Below are positions 1 through 5,823 of a stretch of 8,006 nucleotides of DNA, in pieces. The translations under genes and the position numbers were made by a program. Positions within the stretch are counted from its first letter, which is position 1. Each line of letters starts with the position of its first letter. The notes below the pieces were generated by a model. The model did no database searches. It was not told the DNA's origin and saw nothing but the letters and a program-made list of their open reading frames with translations. Source of the stretch: Hyphomicrobiales bacterium (GTDB lineage Bacteria; Pseudomonadota; Alphaproteobacteria; Rhizobiales; Aestuariivirgaceae); assembly GCA_025356765.1 (NCBI GenBank), contig JANXRO010000181.1, positions 1 to 8,006 on the forward strand, read 5' to 3'.

Positions 1-3
1 TTT

Positions 4-77
4 TCCTGCTTCCTATCTGCAGGGTGCGGTGCCTTCGGGGCCGCTTAACGTCAATTGCTTATGGAGAATATGACATG
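4..77 (+). promoter_or_regulatory. ROSE-type RNA thermometer in the hsp20 leader
   Basis: This is the 5' untranslated leader of the small heat-shock gene. Three hairpins can be drawn by eye. The first pairs 4-9 with 19-24. The second pairs 26-30 with 40-44 and 32-33 with 38-39, capped by a UUCG tetraloop. The third pairs 50-53 (GUCA) with 71-74 (UGAC), 54-56 with 67-69, and 58-60 with 64-66, leaving G57 bulged and a very short loop at 61-63. The third hairpin buries the ribosome binding site GGAGA (63-67) and ends directly before the AUG at 75. The anti-Shine-Dalgarno strand UUGCU (55-59) with its bulged G matches the U(U/C)GCU hallmark of ROSE elements, which melt on heat shock to let ribosomes load. 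The element may begin upstream of the window, so its full length and the promoter are not visible. Folding was done by hand and no energies were calculated. Confidence 0.82.
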
Positions 78-527
78 TTTGATTATACCCCCCTTTATCG
101 CAGTTCAGTTGGTTTTGACCGCTTGTTCCAATTGTTGGACGAGGCTGCTGCAACCGAAACCCAATCTTATCCGCCCTATAATATTGAGCGCGTGACAGAA
201 AATGAATATCGCATCACCATGGCGGTAGCTGGTTTTGGCCCCCAAGATGTGAGCATTGAAGCCAAGGGCAACACGTTGACTGTGGTTGGCAAAAAAGCTG
301 ATAAGCCTGCTGTTGCGGGTGAAATGTTGCACCAAGGCATTGCTGCGCGTGGCTTTGAACGTCGCTTCCAGTTGGCTGATCATGTTGAAGTGAAAGGCGC
401 TGACATGGACAATGGCCTGTTGCACATTGCCTTGAAGCGCGAACTTCCTGAAGCCTTGAAGCCCCGCCAAATTCCCATTGGTGCTACACCAAAATTGAAG
501 GCGATTGAAACAACGAAAGCCGCTTAA
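75..527 (+). CDS. Small heat-shock protein, Hsp20/IbpA family (class A)
   Basis: This is an ATP-independent holdase chaperone of the cytoplasm that binds unfolding proteins and passes them to DnaK/ClpB. The protein is 150 residues, normal for the family. The alpha-crystallin domain spans roughly residues 33-126. It contains the segment LHQGIAARGFERRFQL (85-100), which closely resembles the matching part of E. coli IbpA/IbpB and rhizobial class A sHsps, and the closing MDNGLLHIALKRELP stretch (111-125). A C-terminal I-x-I oligomerisation motif, IPI, is at 133-135. The start is set at the ATG at 75, preceded by GGAGA at 63-67. A longer in-frame GTG start at 24 would place codons inside the leader hairpins and is rejected. 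Expression is probably controlled by the ROSE-like leader, and transcription ends at the hairpin at 557-590. The gene converges with the MFS gene, with an 11-base gap between stop codons. The family call is secure; the exact paralogue name is not. Confidence 0.95.
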   Translation: MFDYTPLYRSSVGFDRLFQLLDEAAATETQSYPPYNIERVTENEYRITMAVAGFGPQDVSIEAKGNTLTVVGKKADKPAVAGEMLHQGIAARGFERRFQLADHVEVKGADMDNGLLHIALKRELPEALKPRQIPIGATPKLKAIETTKAA

Positions 528-538
528 AACTTTTTCAC

Positions 539-1708
539 TTAAAGGTTTTGAGACGAGAGGCGTGGGGCAACCCGCGCCTCACTTTCTTTTGCGGCCAAGT
601 AAGTAAAGCCCAAAGCAACGGTGGCCACACCTGCGGCTGCGCCATAAATTGCGTTCAAGCCATAATTTTGCGCCAACATGCCAAGGCCAATGGGAAGCAA
701 AATGCGCGGTGTGCCGCCCACGGCTGACACAAAGGCCAAGGCCGAAGCGCGTGCTTCAGGCACCAAGCGTGCTGTGATTGAAAACAGACAGGGGAAAATC
801 GAGGCAAGGCCAATGCCTGCCGTTGCAAAAGCCAGAACCGAAATTTCAAAGCCCGGCGTTGTGGATAAAACAGCGAGGCCCAAAATTGCCACGCCCAAAG
901 ACGCCATCATCAATTTAAAATCTCCAAACCTGGCGCGTAACCGATCTGCGAAAAGGCGCATTGTGCCATTGCAAAAACCATAGAATGTAACCCCCAAACC
1001 GCTATAGGCCGCAAGGCTTGGCGCAAGTTCAGCCAACAAGCGACCAGACCATTGAATGCAGGTTAATTCACAGGCCACATTCAACCCCAGCACAATGCCG
1101 ATGAAGACCAGAATTTTAATCGGCAATTTTGCCGGCTTGGGTTTTTCTTCATGCGTGACAATAGGCCTGTGGGCGATGGTTTTGTGAATGGCATAGAGCG
1201 CCAAGGCGACAACGGGCACAGGTGGAAGCAAGCCCCACAAGGGGCCAAACCAGATTGCGATGGTGCTGCCAATAATGCTGAAGAATGCAATGGAAAAAAG
1301 GGCTGCACCATGAAAGGATGAAAAGATGGGTTTGGGGGAAGCATGTTCCACCACAGCGCCTTCAGCGTTCATAAACAAATCAAGCCCACCCAAAGCCAGA
1401 TTGAACAGCACAATGGCGGCGGCAAAACTGAACACGGATTGTGCGGTGAGGGTTGCAATCAAGCCCGCAACTGTCATCGGCAAGATGAACAGCAACACGC
1501 TGCGATGATCAAAATGGCGGTTGATAAATCCACCAAGGCCCATCACCAAAATGTTCGATAACATGCCCAAGGCCGCCATATAGCCAAAGATAAGCGGGGT
1601 GACGCCAGCTTGCTTTTGCAACACGGCCAAAGCACCGACGTTGATGCCAACGACCGCACCAAAGGCAATGAAGGTGAGCGTGATTGTGGCGCGCGGCGTG
1701 AAGTTCAT
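539..1708 (-). CDS. MFS transporter, YbjJ/fucose-permease-like
   Basis: This is a secondary transporter of the inner membrane, 389 residues, with about twelve hydrophobic segments in two halves joined by a charged loop near residues 178-197. A degenerate MFS motif A sits between TM2 and TM3 (GGFINRHFDHR, 59-69) and is echoed in the second half (RLFADRLRARFGD, 251-263). The segment MNAEGAVVE (113-121) followed by SSFHGAALFS (130-139) resembles the conserved region of YbjJ-type permeases. The ATG at 1708 directly abuts the stop codon of the upstream SDR (TAAATG) and no ribosome binding site is obvious, which suggests translational coupling. It is the last gene of the presumed sugar-acid operon. 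By context the substrate may be a sugar, aldonate or related product, but direction and specificity cannot be read from sequence. Its 3' end contains the terminator of the convergent hsp20 gene. Confidence 0.88.
   Translation of the reverse strand: MNFTPRATITLTFIAFGAVVGINVGALAVLQKQAGVTPLIFGYMAALGMLSNILVMGLGGFINRHFDHRSVLLFILPMTVAGLIATLTAQSVFSFAAAIVLFNLALGGLDLFMNAEGAVVEHASPKPIFSSFHGAALFSIAFFSIIGSTIAIWFGPLWGLLPPVPVVALALYAIHKTIAHRPIVTHEEKPKPAKLPIKILVFIGIVLGLNVACELTCIQWSGRLLAELAPSLAAYSGLGVTFYGFCNGTMRLFADRLRARFGDFKLMMASLGVAILGLAVLSTTPGFEISVLAFATAGIGLASIFPCLFSITARLVPEARASALAFVSAVGGTPRILLPIGLGMLAQNYGLNAIYGAAAGVATVALGFTYLAAKESEARVAPRLSSQNL
557..590 (+). terminator. Intrinsic terminator of hsp20, inside the opposing MFS gene
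   Basis: Positions 557-566 pair with 571-580 in a 10-base-pair GC-rich stem containing one U-G wobble (563/574). The loop is a GCAA (GNRA-type) tetraloop at 567-570. It is followed on the + strand by ACTTTCTTTT (581-590), a U-rich tail. It begins 30 bases after the hsp20 stop codon. On the - strand the flank after the hairpin is not U-rich, so the structure is oriented to stop hsp20 transcription. It lies within the last 50 bases of the convergent MFS coding sequence, where it encodes part of the hydrophilic C-terminal tail. Confidence 0.78.
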
Positions 1709-2449
1709 TTAGCCACGGCCGACCAGTGGCATTTTGGTGGCCATCACTGTCATATGCAAAACATTTGAATCCAGTGGCAATGAAGCCATGAATACAATGC
1801 TTCTGGCGACATCTTCCACATCCATCGTGGGCTCTGGCTTAATGGTGCCATCGGCTTGGGGAACACCGCCGGACATGCGCGCTGTCATGGCTGATGCCGC
1901 ATTGCCAATATCAATTTGACCACACGCGATATTATATTTGCGGCCATCAAGACTTGCGGATTTTGTAAGGCCAGAGATGGCGTGTTTGGTTGCCGTATAA
2001 GGCGCTGAATTGGGCCTTGGCGCTTGGGCCGAAATTGACCCATTGTTGATGATGCGCCCGCCTTGGGGAACCTGTTGCTTCATCAATTTAAACGCCTGTT
2101 GCGTGCATAAAAATGGGCCCGTGAGGTTGACGTTCACCACATTTTGCCATTGTTCAAATGTGAGATCTTCCAACATCACTGTGCCCGGTGCGCCAGTTCC
2201 TGCATTGTTGAACAACACATCAAGGCGGCCGAATTTTTTTTGCGTGGCGGCAAAAAGTTCAGCCACTGATGTTGCATCTGTCACATCGGTTGAAAAACAT
2301 AATGTGTCTGTGCTGATCAGTTTTGCGGTTTCTTCCAGCGCATCAAGCCTTCGGCCCGCGAGCACAACGGCAAAGCCCGCCTTGCTCAACGCAATTGCGC
2401 AGGCGCGGCCAATGCCTGAACCTGCACCCGTTACCATTGCAACCTTCAT
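1709..2449 (-). CDS. SDR-family NAD(P)-dependent oxidoreductase
   Basis: This is a classical short-chain dehydrogenase/reductase of 246 residues, cytoplasmic and probably tetrameric as in its family. The Rossmann dinucleotide site TGAGSGIG is at 7-14, an aspartate contacting adenine at D55, NNAG at 81-84, and the catalytic set N108, S138, Y151 and K155 (Y-x-x-x-K) is intact. An Arg pair after the second strand (R33, R34) hints at NADP(H) preference. I chose the ATG at 2449 because it overlaps the dgoA stop codon as ATGA and starts directly before the first beta strand. An in-frame ATG at 2467 would add six residues (MEQGKS) and cannot be excluded. The gene lies between DgoA and a transporter in a galactonate-type operon. 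A sugar or sugar-acid dehydrogenase, for example acting on galactose, is therefore plausible, but the sequence alone does not fix the substrate. Confidence 0.92.
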   Translation of the reverse strand: MKVAMVTGAGSGIGRACAIALSKAGFAVVLAGRRLDALEETAKLISTDTLCFSTDVTDATSVAELFAATQKKFGRLDVLFNNAGTGAPGTVMLEDLTFEQWQNVVNVNLTGPFLCTQQAFKLMKQQVPQGGRIINNGSISAQAPRPNSAPYTATKHAISGLTKSASLDGRKYNIACGQIDIGNAASAMTARMSGGVPQADGTIKPEPTMDVEDVARSIVFMASLPLDSNVLHMTVMATKMPLVGRG

Positions 2450-3072
2450 GCTTTTGCCCTGTTCCATGCTTCTACCAAATTATGTGCAGATTTTGCCACA
2501 TCAGCAATTTTCATGCCGGGCTTATAGAGCGATGAGCCAATGCCAAAGCCAGATGCCCCCGCTTTAAGCCAATCGCCCATGTTTTCGGGTGTTACGCCGC
2601 CCACGGCAAACAGCTGAACGTGTTTTGGAAGCACTGCCTTCCATGCCTTGATGGTGGCAGGGCTTGCGGCTTCTGCCGGAAATAATTTCAAATGATTGGC
2701 ACCCGCTTTAATGGCAGCGAAAGCTTCTGTTGGTGTGAACACACCGGGCAAGGGAATCATGCCCATTTTAACGGCAAGGCTTATGACCTCTGGGTTGCAA
2801 TCAGGTGACACAGAGATTTGCCCGCCGTGGTGTTTCAATAAATTTACATCTTGCGTTGAAAGCACCGTGCCTGCACCCACAACCAGCTCTGTGCGAAAAG
2901 CGTTGGATAATTTTTCAATCGAGATAAACGGATCTGGCGAATTCAACGGCACTTCAACAATGCGAATGCCTGCTTGATGCAGCGCTGTTGCCACATCCAC
3001 CACTTCAGCGGGGGTTACACCGCGCAAAATGGCAACGATGCCGCAGGCCTTTATGGCGTGTTCAAGATTCAT
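2446..3072 (-). CDS. dgoA: 2-dehydro-3-deoxy-6-phosphogalactonate aldolase
   Basis: This is a class I (Schiff-base) aldolase of the KDPG/KDPGal family, 208 residues. It cleaves 2-keto-3-deoxy-6-phosphogalactonate to pyruvate and glyceraldehyde-3-phosphate in the cytoplasm. A single TIM-barrel domain is visible. IVAILRGVTPAE (12-23) carries phosphate-binding R17, the catalytic glutamate is E40 in VEVPLNSP (39-46), GAGTV is at 66-70, and the Schiff-base lysine is K129 in HLKLFPAE (127-134). The signature FAVGGVTPEN (155-164) and the GIGSSLY segment (177-183) match E. coli DgoA better than Eda. The stop codon of dgoK overlaps the start as TGATG. A good ribosome binding site (AGGAG, 3084-3080) lies seven bases upstream, the best in the operon. 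The 3' end overlaps the SDR start by four bases. Substrate preference for the galacto over the gluco form rests on similarity and on the DgoK neighbour. Confidence 0.93.
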   Translation of the reverse strand: MNLEHAIKACGIVAILRGVTPAEVVDVATALHQAGIRIVEVPLNSPDPFISIEKLSNAFRTELVVGAGTVLSTQDVNLLKHHGGQISVSPDCNPEVISLAVKMGMIPLPGVFTPTEAFAAIKAGANHLKLFPAEAASPATIKAWKAVLPKHVQLFAVGGVTPENMGDWLKAGASGFGIGSSLYKPGMKIADVAKSAHNLVEAWNRAKA

Positions 3073-3965
3073 CAGATTACTCCTGCCTGCATGGCGATGA
3101 TGCGCTGGCCATAGACCCCGCAGAGCGGATCGCCAAGGGACACGTTAAAGCCTGCCATTTTTAATGCTGTTACATAATTGCCACCCACACTTGGCGAACC
3201 TAAAACCTGATAGGCCGCAGATGTGTTGTGGTGCTTTGTGGCGTGGGCCACTTCTTGGCCAATGAGCAGGCCTGAAAGATAGCTCGAAAGGCTTGTTGGT
3301 TTTATGGTGTTGAACAAGCCTAGGCTTCGCACTGAAAACAGCAGATGCAAAATTCCTGCCGGATCAGCAAAAGCTTTTTCAACGCCTTGTTTGAAAGCAT
3401 GTTCATCCTTGTCATCACCCTGCATCAGGCGGCCCAAGATGGAATGGTTGCGATAAAGGCCAAACGTTTCGCCTGTCATATAGGTGGAAAAGCCGCTGAT
3501 GCGGCCCTGTTCAACATCAATGATTTTTGAATGTGTGCCCGGCGTTATAAAATGTGTGGCACCACTGTTCAGTGAGCCCAAAACCTGGGTTTCTTCGCCG
3601 CGCAAAACATCATGGTGGATGCTGGCGCTTAAGTGATGAAGGCCGGTGATGAAATGAATGCTGCGGCCTGATGATGTGTTATGGTGGGTGATGGCTTTGG
3701 CCAATTCGGCAGCGCCGGCCGGGCAATCGACATAGGCACATTCAACCCAGCCTTGGCGCGAGGTTATCATGCCTGATGCCACCACGGGCAGCGCCTTATC
3801 CCATGCGCCGATATGATGTTCCAGCACGGCTTCAAACGCGCCATCTTTCACCGCCATAATGCCTTCGGGGGCGGCCACTTGGTCGATCACTTTGCCTGCG
3901 GCATCGACATGATAGGCGCGGAAAGATGTGGTTCCCCAATCCAGTGCGATGAAAGCCTTGGTCAT
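3072..3965 (-). CDS. dgoK: 2-dehydro-3-deoxygalactonokinase
   Basis: This kinase phosphorylates 2-keto-3-deoxygalactonate with ATP to the 6-phosphate, the step before DgoA in the De Ley-Doudoroff galactose/galactonate pathway. It is 297 residues, within the usual DgoK size range, and cytoplasmic. Family landmarks occur in order: an ASKHA-type phosphate-1 loop DWGTTSFRAY (9-18), SGMITSRQGW (64-73), RGEETQVLG (122-130), PGTHSK (142-147) and TGETFGLY (164-171). The ATG at 3965 overlaps the stop of the upstream lactonase gene as ATGA. No Shine-Dalgarno sequence is evident, so translation probably depends on ribosomes terminating on the lactonase frame. The stop codon overlaps the dgoA start by one base. 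The adjacent aldolase and lactonase strongly support the functional call. Confidence 0.93.
   Translation of the reverse strand: MTKAFIALDWGTTSFRAYHVDAAGKVIDQVAAPEGIMAVKDGAFEAVLEHHIGAWDKALPVVASGMITSRQGWVECAYVDCPAGAAELAKAITHHNTSSGRSIHFITGLHHLSASIHHDVLRGEETQVLGSLNSGATHFITPGTHSKIIDVEQGRISGFSTYMTGETFGLYRNHSILGRLMQGDDKDEHAFKQGVEKAFADPAGILHLLFSVRSLGLFNTIKPTSLSSYLSGLLIGQEVAHATKHHNTSAAYQVLGSPSVGGNYVTALKMAGFNVSLGDPLCGVYGQRIIAMQAGVI
3080..3084 (-). promoter_or_regulatory. Strong ribosome binding site of dgoA
   Basis: AGGAG on the - strand lies seven bases before the ATG at 3072, within the last codons of dgoK. It supports that start codon and contrasts with the dgoK and MFS starts, which have no recognisable Shine-Dalgarno sequence. 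Confidence 0.75.
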
Positions 3966-4873
3966 TGCAGCAAGCCAAACTTATTTTTGGCAAAGCCTTT
4001 GACGTGGGGATCAAAACAAAACAGGCCGCCTTGCAAGGGGTGTTTATCCAACACATCTTGCGGCAGGTTGGCCGAAGAAGACGTCACATAAACCGTTGAT
4101 AATTCGGCCCCGCCAAACACCACACACGTTGGGCGGGTGACAGGCATATCCACGATGCGATCAATGCGGCCTTTGGGATCAAAGCGCAGCACGCATGAAC
4201 CATCCCAGCGCGCACTCCATAAATATCCTTCGGCATCAATCGTTGCGCCATCAGGAAACCCATGGGCTTTGGTGTCGTTGAACACGCGTTGGTTTGAAAT
4301 TTCACCGTGGGCCAGATCGTAATCAAAAGCCCAAATGATTTGAGCGCGGCTGTCGCTGAAATAAAATGTTTTGTTGTCGGGCGACCAGCACGGGCCATTT
4401 GACACGCCGACATTATCAAACATCAATTTTGAAACGCCATCTTGGCCCACCCGGTAAAGCGCGCCGGAATTTTGGGTGATATCAAGATCGGTTCCATCAG
4501 CGGCGATATTCTGTTGCATGGTGCCGAACCAAAAACGGCCCGCCGCATCACAGGCAGCATCATTGCCGCGGTTCTGCGGCCTGTCAATTTCGGGCCGGAC
4601 AAAATCTTTCAATGCACCGGTGGCTGGATCAAAAAAATAAAGCCCATGTTCGCCACCCATCAACAATTGGTTTTTGCCAGCCAGTGCAAAACAGGTGAGC
4701 ATCATCGGGAATGTCCAATGACGTGTGGCCCCTGTTACAGGATCAAGCACATGCAGTTTGGTGATGGGCGCAATATCAAGCCACCACAGGCACTGGCCTT
4801 CAACATCCCACAGGCAACCTTCGCCCAATTTGTTTTTGGATTCAAGAATGCAGGTGATGGCGGCTTTGGGCAT
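3962..4873 (-). CDS. SMP-30/gluconolactonase family lactonase
   Basis: This is a six-bladed beta-propeller, metal-dependent sugar lactonase of 303 residues, which hydrolyses an aldonolactone to the free aldonate. Landmarks are LGEG (16-19) with the first metal ligand E18, the NRGNDAACDAAGRFWFGTM block (101-119) that forms the substrate pocket, N159 in VSNGP (157-161), and D208 in GFPDGATID (205-213). E18, N159 and D208 correspond to the metal-binding triad of the family. No signal peptide is seen, so it acts in the cytoplasm. The ATG at 4873 has AGAAGG (4883-4878) a few bases upstream. The stop overlaps the dgoK start (ATGA). In this operon the likely substrate is galactono-lactone formed by a sugar dehydrogenase, but arabino-, fucono- or gluconolactone are also possible. 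Confidence 0.9.
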   Translation of the reverse strand: MPKAAITCILESKNKLGEGCLWDVEGQCLWWLDIAPITKLHVLDPVTGATRHWTFPMMLTCFALAGKNQLLMGGEHGLYFFDPATGALKDFVRPEIDRPQNRGNDAACDAAGRFWFGTMQQNIAADGTDLDITQNSGALYRVGQDGVSKLMFDNVGVSNGPCWSPDNKTFYFSDSRAQIIWAFDYDLAHGEISNQRVFNDTKAHGFPDGATIDAEGYLWSARWDGSCVLRFDPKGRIDRIVDMPVTRPTCVVFGGAELSTVYVTSSSANLPQDVLDKHPLQGGLFCFDPHVKGFAKNKFGLLQ

Positions 4874-4877
4874 GAGA

Positions 4878-4883
4878 CCTTCT
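4878..4883 (-). promoter_or_regulatory. Ribosome binding site of the SMP-30 lactonase gene
   Basis: AGAAGG on the - strand ends four bases before the ATG at 4873. It overlaps the stop codon of the upstream MBL hydrolase gene, which fits coupled translation across the 8-base gap. Confidence 0.6.
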
Positions 4884-5823
4884 AGCGAATGCGAAGCGTT
4901 TCGCCAATATCAGGAACCAGAAAATCTTCCTGATTTAAAGTGTTTTCCGCCAAGGCTTCTGCCAGCGCCAGCACCGGCGCATCAATAGCTTCATCGGTCA
5001 ATTGCACCGTGCCATGATGAATGGCCAAACTGGTTTGGCTTTTAAGATCAAGGTGAGCTTGCACGGCCTCGCTTGGGTTCATGTGTTGGGCCGCCATAAA
5101 CCAGCGCGGCTCATAAGCACCAATGGGAATGAGCGACAGGCGGGGGGCGCCAAAGGTTTCATTCACCTCACGAAAATGTTCGCCCGTGCCATAGCCAGAG
5201 TCTGCGCCAAAATAGATGATACCCTGCGGCCCTTCAATGACGAAGGCGGCCCAGAGCGATTTATTGGTGTCTCGAAAGCTGCGCTTAGACCAATGCAACG
5301 CCGGCATGGCTGTTATGTTTATCTCGCCCAGCTGATGCGATTGCCGCCAATCCAATTCAACAGCTTTAAAGAATGGTATATGGCGGCCATTTTCCAACGG
5401 GGTAATTAATTTGGCTTGGTGGTTTTTGGCCAAGGCTTTCAAGGCTGGCCTGTCCAAATGATCATAGTGATTGTGGCTGAGAAGTATCACATCAATCGGC
5501 GGCAAATCTTTCAGGGCGATGCCCGGTTTGCGCACGCGCCGGGGGCCGGCAAATTGAAACGGGCTGGCGCGATTTGAAAAAAATGGATCGGTTAAAATAT
5601 TCATACCAGTGGTTTGGATGAGCACCGTGGAATGGCCAACCCATGTGGTTGAAATATCATTGCCCAACACTTTCTGAGGCGGCGGCGGATAGATTCTGTT
5701 TTCAATGGCACTTGGCCATTTTTGTTTAAGGCCGTTTCTCTGCCACTTCATAACATCGGCAAATGAAGCCTCACCCCGTTGGCCGGGCAAATGAAAGCGA
5801 CCGTCGCGTTTTTCGTAATTCAT
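4882..5823 (-). CDS. MBL-fold metallo-hydrolase, NAPE-PLD/RomA-like
   Basis: This is a metallo-beta-lactamase-fold hydrolase of 313 residues with a dinuclear metal site. After an N-terminal region of about 55 residues comes the characteristic WVGHSTVLIQ strand (61-70) with LTDPFFSNRASP (77-88). Then follow the metal-binding SHNHYDHLD motif (116-124, H117, H119, D121, H122), H177 in ALHWS (175-179), D208 in FGADSGYG (205-212) and a C-terminal histidine pair HHGT (269-272). This arrangement resembles NAPE-PLD and bacterial RomA/YddR-type proteins. UlaG, an ascorbate-6-phosphate lactonase, is a more distant relative in the superfamily. The stop codon of the antiporter gene overlaps its start as ATGA, and its stop lies 8 bases before the lactonase start. 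The substrate is unknown: phosphodiesterase, phospholipase-like and lactonase roles are all open. Confidence 0.87.
   Translation of the reverse strand: MNYEKRDGRFHLPGQRGEASFADVMKWQRNGLKQKWPSAIENRIYPPPPQKVLGNDISTTWVGHSTVLIQTTGMNILTDPFFSNRASPFQFAGPRRVRKPGIALKDLPPIDVILLSHNHYDHLDRPALKALAKNHQAKLITPLENGRHIPFFKAVELDWRQSHQLGEINITAMPALHWSKRSFRDTNKSLWAAFVIEGPQGIIYFGADSGYGTGEHFREVNETFGAPRLSLIPIGAYEPRWFMAAQHMNPSEAVQAHLDLKSQTSLAIHHGTVQLTDEAIDAPVLALAEALAENTLNQEDFLVPDIGETLRIR

Noticed and set aside
24..74. In-frame GTG start adding 17 residues to Hsp20
   Set aside because: The extra codons lie within the leader hairpins, have no ribosome binding site and resemble no Hsp20 N-terminus; the ATG at 75 has GGAGA at good spacing.
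105..470. 121-codon open frame antisense to hsp20
   Set aside because: It is the complement-frame shadow of a well-supported Hsp20 gene, with no recognisable domain and no ribosome binding site.
526..549. AU-rich imperfect hairpin between the hsp20 and MFS stop codons as a bidirectional terminator
   Set aside because: The stem (AAAACTTT against AAAGGTTTT with one bulge) is weak, and no U-tract follows the hairpin on either strand. The hairpin at 557-590 is far stronger for hsp20. No confident terminator for the - strand operon was found.
2450..2467. Upstream ATG for the SDR adding six residues
   Set aside because: It is possible, but the ATG at 2449 forms the ATGA overlap seen at other junctions of this operon and begins directly at the Rossmann strand.
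2010..2567. 185-codon open frame on the + strand opposite the SDR and dgoA
   Set aside because: It overlaps two secure genes on the other strand, is rich in Ser, Ala, Pro and Cys as antisense frames often are, and shows no family motif.
4442..4885. 147-codon open frame on the + strand opposite the SMP-30 gene
   Set aside because: It lies entirely against a beta-propeller gene with intact metal ligands; no motif or start signal supports it.
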